A stretch of DNA of 64,000 nt, taken from the NCBI RefSeq assembly GCF_037975245.1, contig NC_092562.1, positions 21,159,054 through 21,223,053 on the forward strand, given 5' to 3'. Shown in pieces: positions 1-13,066 of the stretch. Below the pieces are notes generated by a model. The model saw only the letters and a list, made by a program, of their open reading frames with translations, ran no database searches and was not told the DNA's origin. Numbering within the stretch: the first letter of the stretch is position 1; the number at the start of each line of letters is the position of its first letter. Source of the stretch: Apostichopus japonicus (lineage: Eukaryota > Echinodermata > Holothuroidea > Aspidochirotida > Stichopodidae). The position numbers were made by a program, and so were the translations under genes.

Positions 1-2373
1 GCAGTCATCGCTAACGCGCAGTTTATATTGGCGGTATAAGAGCCTCATAGATCAAATTAACTTCACTTAACTGTAGGAGAGTTGGTAAAAGGTCTACTTC
101 TCCCAATACGATCCTCTTCCCTATTTCCCTGGAGGAGCTCGCTACGCCCCTGGATAAGCTTTACTCTGTACATGACTCCTATGAAACAGATTGCAAAGAA
201 CGTAAACGAATATTGTTATTTAACTTAATGACGTCTCCATCAAAGTTGGTTAATTGGAATGGCTTTGTAAGACAATGGTCTTACTAACTGTATTACAATA
301 GACACTCTAAATCACCCACACTGTTGAAACTGAAATACTCCTCTCCTTTGTTAACACACTGCACGAAGTACAGTAGATATCGTGAGAAATCAGTAGATAT
401 CGTGAGAAATCAACTGTCTTTGAGCGAAATCCATACACACTCCTGAAAGAACAAAGTTACAGTTACCTACTCACGTAATTAGTATGGCAATTAAGTTCAC
501 ATTTTCTTTGATTTCTCTCTTTAATCTTCAAATTATTTATCTCCAGATGAAGATAATAATCCTTGTACATTTTCATAAAAACAAAAAATCAAAAGGTCAT
601 TGCTGCGAAACCTTCACATTATAGTACGTATAGACAGATAAGCAAATATTCCAAAATGTCACCTTCAGAAAAACAGTCGAAAACAAGATTATAAAAGGAA
701 AGAAAACGTATTTGAATTTTGAAGCATATATATCACGATGGCAAGGCAGACCACCCATTGTGTTCCCTTTTTTCTGTGTACTAACGGAGGCATATTGCGG
801 CAAAAATGAGTGATAATCAAACCATGATAATACGCAGAGTAAAGGAACAAAGCTGTTAGATGAGTTTTTTTGTTTTCAAGTGGTGGGAGAAGTTACTCAT
901 TCTATGGAGTCCCACCTCCTGTTTAGTATAGTACCAACTATTGTATAAGGCGGTACACCACCGTTGAAAGTAATATCGTGACCTGTGGCCCTTTTGGCGC
1001 TCCATATCTTCCCGGTAAGAGCCACATTGCAACTCACCAAAATAAGCGAGTTAGAAGCGACCCGTTGAAAGCAACTTCATCTATTAGATGTCATCTTAAA
1101 GTTTAATGAACAGTACAAGAGAAAGTAAGAACAAAACAAAAAACGACTGAACACGAAAGTCTAAGCTTTTAACAGAGACGATTGTTTGGATAACCTCTGA
1201 TATATTTTTATAGTGCCTATTTATTACCAAAGAATAATACTGTGAGAATATCTTTAATTCGCCAATTAGCATTCCCCTACCATAACAACCCATCACCAGC
1301 CCGCCCCCCCCCACCTCCCCACCTCAAGCACCTTTCCATCCCAAGAAGGTACCTAGACGTGGTATAGATCGCAAGTATATATACAAGCTCTCTCAAAATT
1401 GATGTTATTGGTGTATTTAAAGCTAAACGGTAACCGTGACTTTCCCTCAACATGTTTTAGCAATCATGCATGGTGATATTTTCACGATTCACCGTTCGGG
1501 TGGAGAAACGCGCTTACGTAAATGATTACACAATAGTTCAGTCACTTCCGCCGACCGAAGGCAGCCATTTACAAAATCCTGGTAGACATCATTTGACTGC
1601 ATTTCATGTTTTATAAATTAATTTCTAGCGTACTTAGTCATCCAATGTCTTAGTCGTTTCTTCTTTATAGCCTATTCTATGCAGATATATATCTCTCCAA
1701 GCCACCCCACTCTCCCATTTTTCAAACTTGCCAGCACCCCGCGAGAATGAATACTTTCTGTTCATGCATATAGTACACTTAGTATAATCATCATATTATT
1801 AGTTAGCGCACGCTAACAGTAAATACTGATCCAAACAAGATGGTTACCATATTCTTAGGTTATTCTTTCTTTCTTTTCATCTTTTATAGGTTAAAACAGA
1901 TATTATGAACAAAAGAAGATAAAGTATATACAACTTCATACGAAATTACCTGTTAATTCATCGTAAATTTTTAACTCATTTATGATTAGGCTTTCATCGA
2001 CTTGGACAAATGAATAGAAACACTATGTATGGTTTCATAACAATGCAGTGATACAACAGCCCCTGGATCAATGAGTTATTATTCGCCGTCTCTTTTCTTT
2101 AATATATTACGCACATAAAAAAAAGTAGATCGGTGAAATATAAAGGATACTGGGCATTTCAAAAGTCGAAACTATCTGGCTGAATAGCTAGACTTATCCA
2201 TCCATGAAGTATGTTTTGAAAGTGCCTCGATAAAAGGAAGAGTTAAAACTTGTATGCAAATTATGTGTATCTAGCTAAAATATTTGTGTAAAAAAAATTG
2301 TTGGTTGTAAGTCAATAACCGTTGCAATGAATGAACCTGAGTGCAGATGGCCACGATGAAACAGCTGCTATTA
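1..2373. other. Intergenic stretch, nothing recognised
   Basis: Short open frames only, with no protein motif or splice-consistent exon set. A 19-20 bp direct duplication (AGTAGATATCGTGAGAAATC type) sits at 371-410 and a C-rich run at about 1303-1321. Confidence 0.5.
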
Positions 2374-2653
2374 TGCCGGGTAGCGTATTTTTTTTTTGCC
2401 TATAGGGACGAATAAGGGCATCGGCCAATCAAATCCCTGGATTCCAAACATTTGACGCTTTATCAAGAAACATGTTCTGAATCTTTTTTCCTAGTTTTGA
2501 CCCCAGATTATGAACGACAATCCTTCATTTTCATAGGACGAGGATCCCTAACCCACTCTCTAAACCCTAACTCTGATTTCAAACGAATTTGTAAATTCCT
2601 GAAAAACCTGAAACCCTTATTCGTCCTAGGAATAAAAATTAGGCTGCCGGGTA
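2374..2653. mobile_element. Short TIR element with 9-bp target duplication (MULE-like MITE candidate)
   Basis: A 9-bp direct repeat TGCCGGGTA (2374-2382 and 2645-2653) flanks a 262-bp segment. The segment ends are imperfect inverted repeats: left GCGTATTTT then CCTATAGGGACGAATAAGGG; right, read inward, GCCTAATTTTTATT then CCTAGGACGAATAAGGG. A 9-bp duplication fits Mutator-like elements. There is no transposase; the internal 72-codon frame shows no motif. Confidence 0.6.
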
Positions 2654-3175
2654 AGGAAGGACAACAATGAGCTTGTCTGGCCGTTTTTAAAGGTCTTAAG
2701 TATCGCTTACAAAATAAGCTATAAGAACGCCGGCTTTTAAATGAAGTATTTTATTACCATCCGCGAAGCATTTTTCTTCACTGGGACTATTGAATCGTCC
2801 TCTTTGACATCCCTCAATATCTGGAAGTACTTGAAAATAGCCAAAACTCCAAGAGAGTATTTTTACTTGCATTGACATAAAGAGGGTTATCACAGCTTAT
2901 ATTACTCACAATATAGTGTGTCAAACATTTACAGCTGCTATGGGTCTTAGGCAATAACTAAAAAAAAGGGGGGCCCGGGAGAGCATTTAAATGATTAGTC
3001 CCTCTGTGTCAGTACATAGTTATTGCGTAATATATATTTTTACTATTACTTAAGAAACATGGAATAGATCGACATGCGGTGCGTAAAGGGGGGGGGGGGG
3101 GGGAGTGGTTGTTGGGAGGTCCCGGAGTAACCTTTTGAGTTCCCAAATTCGGAACATAAATACTTTGGTTAATCT

Positions 3176-3485
3176 GAAAAAGTTAACTTTCTGTTGCTTG
3201 CAAGTGACGTTTTGTTCGTGTCGCTACAAAATGCAGACAGTAATGAAACGTGATACCTTGTTATCTTTAGCTGGACATGAGATGTCCATCGCTGTTTCGT
3301 TTATACACTGTGCTGTGGGTATTGACCGCAGCTGTATGTACTGACTGATATGTACACTAGTGACTAATTACCGACGGTAGCAAGCTGTGTGTGTATTTTC
3401 TGGGATCGATGGTGGTGTCTAACACTTCTGTTACACCTCATTCGAAACTAGGTCAGATTACCGGCATTATACGTTTCTTTTTGCG
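3176..3485 (+). repeat. Dispersed repeat, copy A
   Basis: About 300 bp shared with 52664-52960 in the same orientation, for example GTGCTGTGGGTATTGACCGC and AATTACCGACGGTAGCAAGC in both. Identity by eye is near 85-90 percent with small indels. A G-run (3089-3104) precedes this copy. No family recognised. Confidence 0.75.
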
Positions 3486-3922
3486 CGAGTCTTCACACCC
3501 TATAAGCTGTGGAGTGTCTTATATTCCAATTTACATGGGGAAGCCTTGTAACAATATCTCATTACAGAGACTTAACACTCAGCAAAGCTACAGCGTAGCA
3601 GGTATTTTACTTCTGGTTTTCCATTTAAGCATAATTGTTATAAAACCTAACTTATCGGGTTTCGCATGCAAAAGATGAAGAATATTAAAATGAAAGACGA
3701 AAATGGAGAATGCAAAGACGTATGTAACGCATCATTAACGTTCCCCCAAATTGAACATAATTATAAGCAGTTTAAATAAAAAGTCTGCAGTCATTAGGAA
3801 CTGAAATGTTCTCGAAACTTGTGTTTTTAAACGAATTACCCATGGTGTGTGAAACTGAAGCAAAATGTCTAAAAGTATCAGTGTGTGAACTGCCAAAAAA
3901 TTCGAAGTCTATGGTGTGCCTA

Positions 3923-4065
3923 GGGTGCCATAAGTTCTGAAATTGTCATATGTCGAATTAAATTGACATATCGACGTCGATTTCATCCAATAAATTCACG
4001 AGAAACAAACATATGTCAATTTAATTCGACATAGGCCTATGTCGATTTCAGGACTTCTGACACGC
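3923..4065. mobile_element. Palindromic TA-flanked MITE (Tc1/mariner-like candidate)
   Basis: A 143-bp segment with TA on both sides (3921-3922 and 4066-4067). The arms are long inverted repeats: left GGGTGCCATAAGTTCTGAAA, right (inward) GCGTGTCAGAAGTCCTGAAA. Both then reach TATGTCGAATTAAATTGACA. Almost the whole element could fold into one hairpin. TA flanks fit Tc1/mariner MITEs, but a 2-bp duplication is weak evidence alone. Confidence 0.6.
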
Positions 4066-4310
4066 TATAGGCGCATCATATATAGAAGTCTCGCATTTCT
4101 GCTGTTCTGACTCCCATATGCATGATGCAGAAACCTTACAACATTTTTATTTTATTGGCATTTAACAAAGATTCCGTTCCCTAGCAACCATCGTAGTCTG
4201 TAAACACTGTAAACTAAGTTTGATTTCAAAAAAAAAAACATTAACATTGGTTATAACATATTACAACATTGTAGTTCAAGTGTGATAAAAAAGAAGTCGG
4301 ATATACTAAC

Positions 4311-5025
4311 TGTCAATCACCATACATCACAATGTACTACACACTAGCAACCATTCTAGTTCGTGTACAATTACTGAGTATTAAATTGACTATTCTATCT
4401 GGCTTTCACCATACCCCACAATGTACTACACATAGCATTCATTCTAGTTCGTGTACAATCAGTATTAAAATGACTCTTCTATCTGACTTTCACCATACCC
4501 CACTATACTACACATATCATCCATTCTAATTCGAGAACATTCAGTATTAAATTTACTATTCTATCTGGCTATCACCATACCCCACTACTACACATAGCAC
4601 GATTAGCACCTATTCTAGTTCCAGAACATTCAGTATTAAACTGACTATTCTATCTGGCTTTCACCATGCCCCACAATGTACTGCACACTAGCATATCCAC
4701 TCTAGTTCGTGTACAATCACTGAGTATTAAATTGACTATTCTATCTGGCTATCACCATACCCCACAATTTGCAACCACTAGCAACCATATCCATTTCGTG
4801 TACAATCACTGAGTATTAAATTGACTACTTTATGCTTTCACCATATCCTGCACAATGTACTACACACTATAGCAACCATTCTAGTTCGTGTACAATCAGT
4901 ATTAAAATGACTATTCTATCTGGCTTTCACCATGCCCCACTATACTACACATAGCACCCATTCTAGTTCGTGTACAATCAGTATTAAATTGACTATTCTT
5001 TCTGGCAATCATCATGGTCCACTGT
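4311..5025. repeat. 86-bp tandem repeat block, about 8 copies
   Basis: The unit contains CATTCTAGTTCGTGTACAAT, then GAGTATTAAATTGACTATTC, then TATCTGGCTTTCACCATACC. Copies begin near 4357, 4443, 4527, 4615, 4702, 4790, 4878 and 4961, with substitutions and small indels. Confidence 0.85.
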
Positions 5026-5029
5026 TAGT

Positions 5030-5897
5030 CTGTTACGATGATAACAATGGTTCTTCTATCTATAGTAATCATTTTATCCCACTGCGACGTCGTAACATAT
5101 TCATAAATGTATGCAACGAACTGTGAAAACGTCCTTAATTGATATATTATTTCAAAAAAGCGCAGTATATATATTTCCAAACTAACTGACATGCACATGT
5201 TTCTGCCTACGCAGCTTTGTAGGTTATTCTCCCCAAGCATGCTTTTCATATAGAAGCTTATTATTCGGTCAAGTAAAGGGCCTTCAACCCGGAACAGAAA
5301 ATGAAATACGTGTTTTGCGGTCGGATAAAATAAAAAGGTAATGTTTAGATGAAACTGAGCCGCATGTTTTCTTCTTAATTTATATAAACATATTCTTTTA
5401 TTGGCGTAATGAAACTAGCTATACGATTGATTATTTAGGGCGATGTACTATCATGATAGCGTGGGTCTTAATTAATACTTCACAAACACACCAATGCACA
5501 TACTTATATTCAAAGCAACAATTGGAATTAATGTTTTTGAATGCTACGTTGAGATTGTTTCCTTAAATATCAAGTTAAACGAAACAGAAATGGAATATAA
5601 AGTGACTATAGTGAATGCCCGGCAGGATATTGACATGCCTGTTGTAATAGTATAGGTACTTATAATATTAAATGTCTAAATTTTTCGAAATAATTCCTTC
5701 AAATAAACCTTGTGACACTTGCATAATGTCGAAAGCAAAATAGTAGTAGAAGTAAATGACAATTGAAACACTGAAACAACTGTATTTGCATACAAATACA
5801 TATCATTATAGTGCGCGGTGAAGGTGAAGGTTGTTGATATTCAATGAAGGGTCTTTAACCATTATACTGCAACCCTTTTGAATGTTATTTCGGTCAA
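5030..5897. other. AT-rich spacer, nothing recognised
   Basis: No gene, RNA or clear repeat seen between the satellite block and the 3-kb duplication. Confidence 0.5.
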
Positions 5898-8885
5898 GAA
5901 TAAGCCAGTTCGGCGATTGGTAGACGAAGACGAGGCTATATTATGTAATTTTGATAAACAGTACTAGCTAGCATGCACTTGTAATGTAAACGAAGAAATC
6001 ATGACTGCAACAATCAATAACGGTTGTCAACCACAAATCACGCTTTTTGCGGATGTGACAGAGAATACACAAAGTCCCGGACACTGATTCTAAAAATGAA
6101 CAATATCCTCGCCTAGTAAGCGAAATTTACGAACATACGATGGATTATATCGAAGGTCTTATGCAAGATACATCTGTCTAATGGATAACATATTGTCGTT
6201 AGACAGGGATCATGTCCTATTCATCACCGGTTGTTAATTTTAGAATATACCATTCTATAATAGGTAGAACTTGAGTGTAATGATGGTAAAAGGTCGGGAT
6301 AGGTAAGGAATTGTTAATAATATAAGTAATATTAATTCATTAAATAATAATAGATGAAAGATGTGAATTTTCATTTTCAAAAATAAGTTCACAACGACAA
6401 TACAAGGACTACTTAAGATTGTATATAAATACAATGCACCCCTACCAAATAGTGAAATATTCCGACCAGCGTCAAATGGGACCCGATCCCCAAGTATTAT
6501 ACGCCATACACGGTCAACCATACGTACGGAGTAGCTAGCTGTAGAAACTAAACATCTCACGGTGTAGTACACAATGCCATGCCATTACGAGTGGCATTCC
6601 TTGTCCGAGATCACCATATAACACAGGGTCGTCGCGGATTCAAATGAGTTTGAAAAGACTTGTTACCTCGAATTTGTTCAAATGTTATCTATCTTGTTTA
6701 ATTCGAGAATGTTGAATCATAAAGTGGTGAATTAATTAGGCGTTCCGTTTTGGAGTAGTATGATTCTCACAGAAATATATTTTTCTGAACGTGCATAGAG
6801 TCAACAGTTATCCGCAACATAGTTTGGTGCTTGTCGAACCTGTGGACTTGATATACCTTCAATTAAGGTGTAAATTTTTTTTTTTTGTGTCCCTAGTGAA
6901 GAACATCCAACGATCAGCCAAGCAGATAATTGAACAGCAAATGAATAACAAAATACAGGTATTAGAATAGATGGCGCCATATCGATACTCTATATATCAT
7001 CCCTTTTACTCTTTGTAAATGAGCATTCAGTGTCTGAGTGATATTGAACAATGTGTAAAAGTAAGTAGGCCTGACGTTTCGATCCTAGCAGGATCTTCTT
7101 CAAAGGCTAAATGACTTTTCTCTTACACGGGCTCGAGGATAAGCAGTTTGCAAACAGTTTTACTTTGATATTGAACAAGTATAAGTATTGTGCAACTTAG
7201 CGACGGGAAACGAAGACATACATGCTAAAAGTGCAATAATAATTCACGTTGTTGGGATTTCGATATATATAGTTATGTCATTGCATCAAATGATGTTACA
7301 GTGATGTAGGAATACATGTGATGTCACAATGATGAATGATAGTACAAATGCGAGCTACGATATTTGATTCCACAACATAGGTAAACTATATATATATTAA
7401 TTGTAATAAGTTATTATTGTTCCACATCCAGCGGTCGATCGAGTAAACCATCTTATAAGTCAATATTGTACCGTAGAACGTTTACCAGTATCATTGAAAG
7501 CATTCTCGTTATCCTGACATCGTGCAATGAAGGACGTTAATATTTTCCAGAAAATCAGGCAAACACCAGTGATACTTCCTCATGCACACAAAGGCAAATG
7601 TAAAAATTCCCTTCTTATAATTCTTGGGTATTTTAGAATACTAAAATTGCTAACAGTTTTCCAAAGTGCGGTTCCTCTAAAATATCCCTCGACATTGTAA
7701 AGAGTTAACGTAACCAATCACATGAAGAAAATGCTATGAGGTGGTCCAAGCTTGTTGAAGTGTTACTACATTGGTGTTTTATAGTACTGATATTTGTCTA
7801 GTATTATCGATCTTTCGGAGAACAGAACTGAATTTCGATAATATTTGGCGAGGATGGAAATGGACGACTGGATAACATTCGATGCGGCAGATGTTGTTAG
7901 ATCGCAAAGTCCGTCCAAGCTCGTGACACACACTTGGCCACGTTTGAAATCTAAATTCCATTGACCACGTGAACTTTCAAACCGCTTCATGCTAAGAAAT
8001 GGCTGGAAGCCGTTTTTGTTGAAGAATTCACAAGTTGGGGAACATTAAAATAGTGACTTTCACTCGTTTGATAATGTTATACAACTTTCCACAAACAACA
8101 AATTGGGTGAAAAATGAAGCAACGATAAGTTTTTCCTAAAATCAGGAGTTTTTAAAAAAATAAATTAAAGTAGGCTCCAAAATGTGGATCTCTGCCTGAA
8201 GGCGCGGGGTGGGGTGGGGGAGGGGGGAGGCTGACAGTCACTGCATGGTAACCAGCTATGACTACTTTTTGGAATTCTCTTAATCATGTCATTCAAAATT
8301 TCTCCAACACTCAATACTTTTAAGCAAAAATTAAAACAATACCTACTGTAGCAATCCATCTTAGTTGTACTTCCTGTTTTTATCTTACGTTTCTTTCTTT
8401 CTCTTTTCATAAGATTTTGACTTTGTTGGTTTTTTGGTGGGAGGGGGGGGGGTGGTGGGGTGGGTGTTGTACTTTGCACTTTCTTTGTTACAAAGGGACC
8501 AGACCAGAAAAGTATCCACTTATTTCTGGTTCCTCTTCTTCCATCTCACATATATATTATTTCAATACTCTATATTTACTGTTTACTGTATTTGATACCA
8601 CCTATATTTATCCTAAACTGTTCAAAATGTAAAATAATGGAAATGGAATGTAGAAAATAAATTCAATTCAATTTTCTCGAAATCTCTTTTCCTTGAATCT
8701 TTCCACTTAACACGTGGAAATGTAGACTTTTTATACCCGAATTTGGACTCAGTATCACAAACATTGGACAATATTATTTCAAGTGCTTTCGAACATTTCC
8801 TCGAAGTTGAGAGCTTCTTCCATTTCGTCAGTTTCATATTCTCATAACACCCCTTCGAAGTCACGCACACATGGTATGGTGTCAC
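5898..8885 (+). repeat. 3-kb tandem segmental duplication, copy 1
   Basis: Runs from GAATAAGCCAGTTCGGCGAT to CACACATGGTATGGTGTC and is followed at once by copy 2. By eye the copies are about 97-98 percent identical with 1-8 bp indels. Matching short frames on the minus strand (6255-6572 with 9243-9560; 7766-7990 with 10751-10975) differ by a few residues and match no family I know. It includes G-rich runs at 8205-8230 and 8437-8465 and a hammerhead-like motif at 7073-7106. Confidence 0.93.
7073..7106 (-). ncRNA. Degenerate hammerhead-ribozyme-like motif, copy 1
   Basis: On the minus strand TTGAAGA is followed by a 6-bp stem (GATCCT/AGGATC, loop GCT) and GAAACGTC. This is the order of a hammerhead core (CUGANGA, stem II, GAAA, cleavage triplet). 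The essential C3 is U and one extra A precedes stem II, so self-cleavage is unlikely. Such motifs are known near the ends of Penelope-like elements; that assignment is inference. Confidence 0.35.
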
Positions 8886-11875
8886 GAATAAGCCAGTTCG
8901 GCGATTGGTAGACGAAGACGAGGCTATATTATGTAATTTTGATAAACAGTACTAGCTAGCATGCACTTGTAATGTAAACGAAGAAATCATGACTACAACA
9001 ATCAATAACGGTTGTCAACCACAAATCACGCTTTTTGCGGATGTGACAGAGAATACACAAAGTCCCGGACACTGATTCTAAAAATGAACAATATCCTCGC
9101 CTAGTAAGCGAAATTTACGAACATACGATGGATTATATCGAAGGTCTTATGCAAGGTACATCTGTCTAACGGATAACATATTGTCGTTAGACAGGGATCA
9201 TGTCCTATTCATCACCGGTTGTTAATTTTAGAATATACCATTCTATAATAGGTAGAATTTGAGTGTAATGATGGTAAGAGGTCGGGATAGGTAAGGAATT
9301 GTTAATAATATAAGTAATATTAATTCATTAAATAATAATAGATGAAAGATGTGAATTTTCTTTTTCAAAAATAAGTTCACAACGACAATACAAGGACTAC
9401 TTAAGATTGTATATAAATACAATGCACCCCTACCAAATAGTGAAATATTCCGACCAGCGTCAGATGGGACCCGATCCCCAAGTATTATACGCCATACACG
9501 GTCAACCATACGTACGGAGTAGCTAGCTGTAGAAACTAAACATCTCACGGTGTAGTACACAATGCCATGCCATTACGAGTAGCATTCCTTGCCCGAGATC
9601 ACCATATAACACAGGGTCGTCGCGGATTCAAATGAGTTTGAAAAGACTTGTTACCTCGAATTTGTTCAAATGTTATCTATCTTGTATAATTCGAGAATGT
9701 TGAATCATATAGTGGTGAATTAATTAGGCGTTCCGTTTTGGAGTAGCATGTTTCTCACAGAAATATATTTTTCTGAACGTGCATAGAGTCAACAGTTATC
9801 CGCAACATAGTTTGGTGCTTGTCGAACCTGTGGACTTGATATACCTTCAATTAAGGTGTATTTTTTTTGTTTTGTGTGTCCATAGTGAAGAACATCCACC
9901 GATCAGCCAAGCAGATAATTGAACAGCAAATGAATAACAAAATACAGGTATTAGAATGGATAGCGCCATATCGATACTCTATATATCATCCCTTTTACTC
10001 TTTGTAAATGAGCATTCAGTGTCTGAGTGATATTGAACAATGTGTAAAAGTAAGTAGGCCTGACGTTTCGATCCTAGCAGGATCTTCTTCAAAGGCTAAA
10101 TGACTTTTCTCTTACACAGGCTCGAGGATAAGCAGTTTGCTAACATTTTTATTTTGATATTGAACAAGTAAGTATTGTGCAACTTAGCGACGGGAAACGA
10201 AGACATACATGCTAAAAGTGCAATAATAATTCACGTTGTTGGGATTTCGATATAAGTTATGTCATTGCATCAAATGATGTTACAGTCATGTAGGAATACA
10301 TGTGATGTCACAATGATGAATGATAGTACAAATGCGAGCTACGATATTTGATTCCACAACATAGGTAAACTATATATATATTAATTGTAATAAGTTATTA
10401 TTGTTCCACATCCAGCGGTCGATCGAGTAAAACATCTTATAAGTCAATATTGTACCGTAGAACGTTTACCAGTATCATTGAAAGCATTCTCGTTATCCTG
10501 ACATCGTGCAATGAAGGACGTTAATATTTTCCAGAAAATCAGGCAAACACCAGGGATACTTCCTCATGCACACAAACGCAAATGTAAAAATTCCCTTCTT
10601 ATAATTCTTGGATATTTTAGAATACTAAAAATTGCTAACAGTTTTCCAAAGTGCGGTTCCTCTAAAATATCCCTCGACATTGTAAAGAGTTAACGTAACC
10701 AATCACATGAAGAAAATGCTATGAGGTGGTCCAAGCTTGTTGAAGTGTTACTACATTGGTGTTTTATAGTACTGATATGTGTCTAGTATTATCGATCTTT
10801 CGGAGAACAGAACTGAATTTCGATAATATTTGGCGAGGATGGAAATGGACGACTGGATAACATTCGATGCGGCAGATGTTGTTAGGTCGCAAAGTCCGTC
10901 CAAGCTCGTGACACACACTTGGCCACGTTTGAAATCTAAACTCCATTGACCACGTGAACTTTCAAACCGCTTCATGCTAAGAAATGGCTGGAATCCGTTT
11001 TTGTTGAAGAATTCACAAGTTGGGGAAAATTAAAATAGTGACTTTCACTCGTTTGATAATGTTATACAATTTTCCACAAACAACAAATTGGGTGAAAAAT
11101 GAAGCAACGATAAGTTTTTCCTAAAATCAGGATTTTTTAAAATAAATAAATTCAAGTAGGCTCCAAAATGTGGATCTCTGCCTGAAGGCGCGGGGGTGGG
11201 GTGGGGGGAGGGGGAGGCTGACAGTCACTGCATGGTAACCAGCTATGACTACTTTTTGGAATTCTCTTAATCATGTCATTCAAAATTTCTCCAACACTCA
11301 ATACTTTTAAGCAAAAACTAAAACAATAACTTCTGCATAGCAATCCATCTTAGTTGTACTTCCTGTTTTTTTTCTCTTATGCTTCTTTCTTTCTCTTTTC
11401 ATAAGATTTTGACTTTGTTGGTTTTTTGGTGGGAGGGGGGGGGGTGGTGGGGTGGGTGTTGTACTTTGCACTTTCTTTGTTACAAAGGGACCAGACCAGA
11501 AAAGTATCCACTTATTTCTGGTTCCTCTTCTTCCATCTCACATATATATTATTTCAATACTCTATATTTACTGTTTACTGTATTTGATACCATCTATATT
11601 TATCCTAAACTGTTCAAAATGTAAAATAATGGAAATGGAATGTAGAAAATAAATTCAATTCAATTTTCTCGAAATCTCTTTTCCTTGAATCTTTCCACTT
11701 AACACGTGGAAATGTAGATTTTTTATACCCGAATTTGGACTCAGTATCACAAACATTGGACAATATTATTTCAAGTGCTTTCGAACATTTCCTCGAAGGT
11801 GAGAGCTTCTTCCATTTCGTCAGTTTCATATTCTCATAACACCCCTTCGACGTCACGCACACATGGTATGGTGTC
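8886..11875 (+). repeat. 3-kb tandem segmental duplication, copy 2
   Basis: Second copy of the 5898-8885 unit, head to tail, offset about 2,988 bp. It ends at GGTATGGTGTC, where unique sequence (CAGTCATATACCCC) resumes. G-rich runs recur at 11192-11217 and 11429-11458. Confidence 0.93.
10062..10095 (-). ncRNA. Degenerate hammerhead-ribozyme-like motif, copy 2
   Basis: Exact counterpart of the motif at 7073-7106 in the second 3-kb copy, with the same defects. Confidence 0.35.
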
Positions 11876-13066
11876 CAGTCATATACCCCACTGAAGTCAA
11901 TTGGCCTTAGAAGGTGTCTGTGACATACACTTTGTAAACACACATATATTACATATACTTAAGTAGATATAACGTGTAGTATTATGTTCCCTTTTAGGGG
12001 AAGCATGATACATAGTTGGCGATGATCACATAGTCACAGTCTCGATGCTAAGGGACTGGGGTTGAGAGCGAATCAGTCGGTTTGTTGTTTGGTTTTCGTG
12101 CCCTGGTTCTATCTTGGTTGACTTTTAGAAAGTAATCCGTGATCATCTACTATAATATACCAATTTAAGCCTACTGCCCTCGTTTTGGTCTTTTGTGTCC
12201 GAAGAGCCTCCAGCTTTTGTAAATGGTGTACACTGTACAGCACTGATTTGTATATACTAGCATTGGCGTTTGTTACTATCCTAACATGTTGGTGGTTTAC
12301 GTATGTCAGTGGTATTTTCGTTTAAACAAGTGGACGGAGGCCCCTTCTTCGCTGGAGACGCGGGTTAAATATAATTTCATGCAAATGACGTGTTGCGATG
12401 CAGTTGAGGATCCTACAGTTTAAATACTTACGGATGGTTTTCATGGTATCCTAAACGCTAATCGTATCAAATATTATGGATACCGTCTTTCGAAGGTGGT
12501 TTGTACGCTGAGGTACTACTACTAGGCCATTGCTTGTGTTAAAGGCCTATATAGACATACGTTTCTAACACAATAGCCTAAGCTATACTATAGAAAGGAC
12601 ACAGTACAATTAATAATAATAACAATTGAGTGATATAGCCTAACGTTACACTGAAGTATGAACAACGTCCGATATACTGCAGACTACAGACAGTACTACA
12701 ATGTAAGTGTGCTGTAGTACTAGTAGTAGAAGCCTAAACATTCATGTAAAAGATTCCTATGCTGCAACGGTTGGTATGACAACATAATCTGAAGTTAGGC
12801 CTGGCTAAATAGGCTTAACACTAACAACATTATAATTGAAGACTTAAGGAGATTGAGACCTTCAATTTTCAAAATTGGGACAGATTTAAGTCACTGGCAG
12901 ACATTAAAAGTGCTAGCCTTACCAACATGACTTTGGTGGAAGTGAGGAGGTGTTCCATCTCCAGTAACTGATATTTGGCTACAATTTGGTTCATCATTTT
13001 CACTGGCTGTACTAGGCCAAATTGAGGGAAAGTACAGTAAGGTTAGCTGTATTTTCAATAAGAAAA
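11876..13066. promoter_or_regulatory. Upstream and 5' UTR region of CACHD1
   Basis: Non-coding sequence before the CACHD1 start. No TATA box or clear initiator was identified, and no upstream coding exon. The transcription start cannot be placed from sequence alone. Confidence 0.4.

Noticed and set aside
4311..5025. CRISPR-like array
   Set aside because: Whole unit is repeated with no unique spacers, and this is animal DNA.
6255..6572. 105-codon minus-strand frame repeated at 9243-9560
   Set aside because: Conserved only because the 3-kb unit is a recent duplication; no recognised domain, and hydrophobic AT-rich codons typical of chance.
7766..7990. 74-codon minus-strand frame, repeated at 10751-10975
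   Set aside because: Same reason; two overlapping frames are open in the same stretch, so neither is favoured.
8165..8479. Proline-rich minus-strand frame
   Set aside because: Its P-runs are the complement of G-rich low-complexity tracts.
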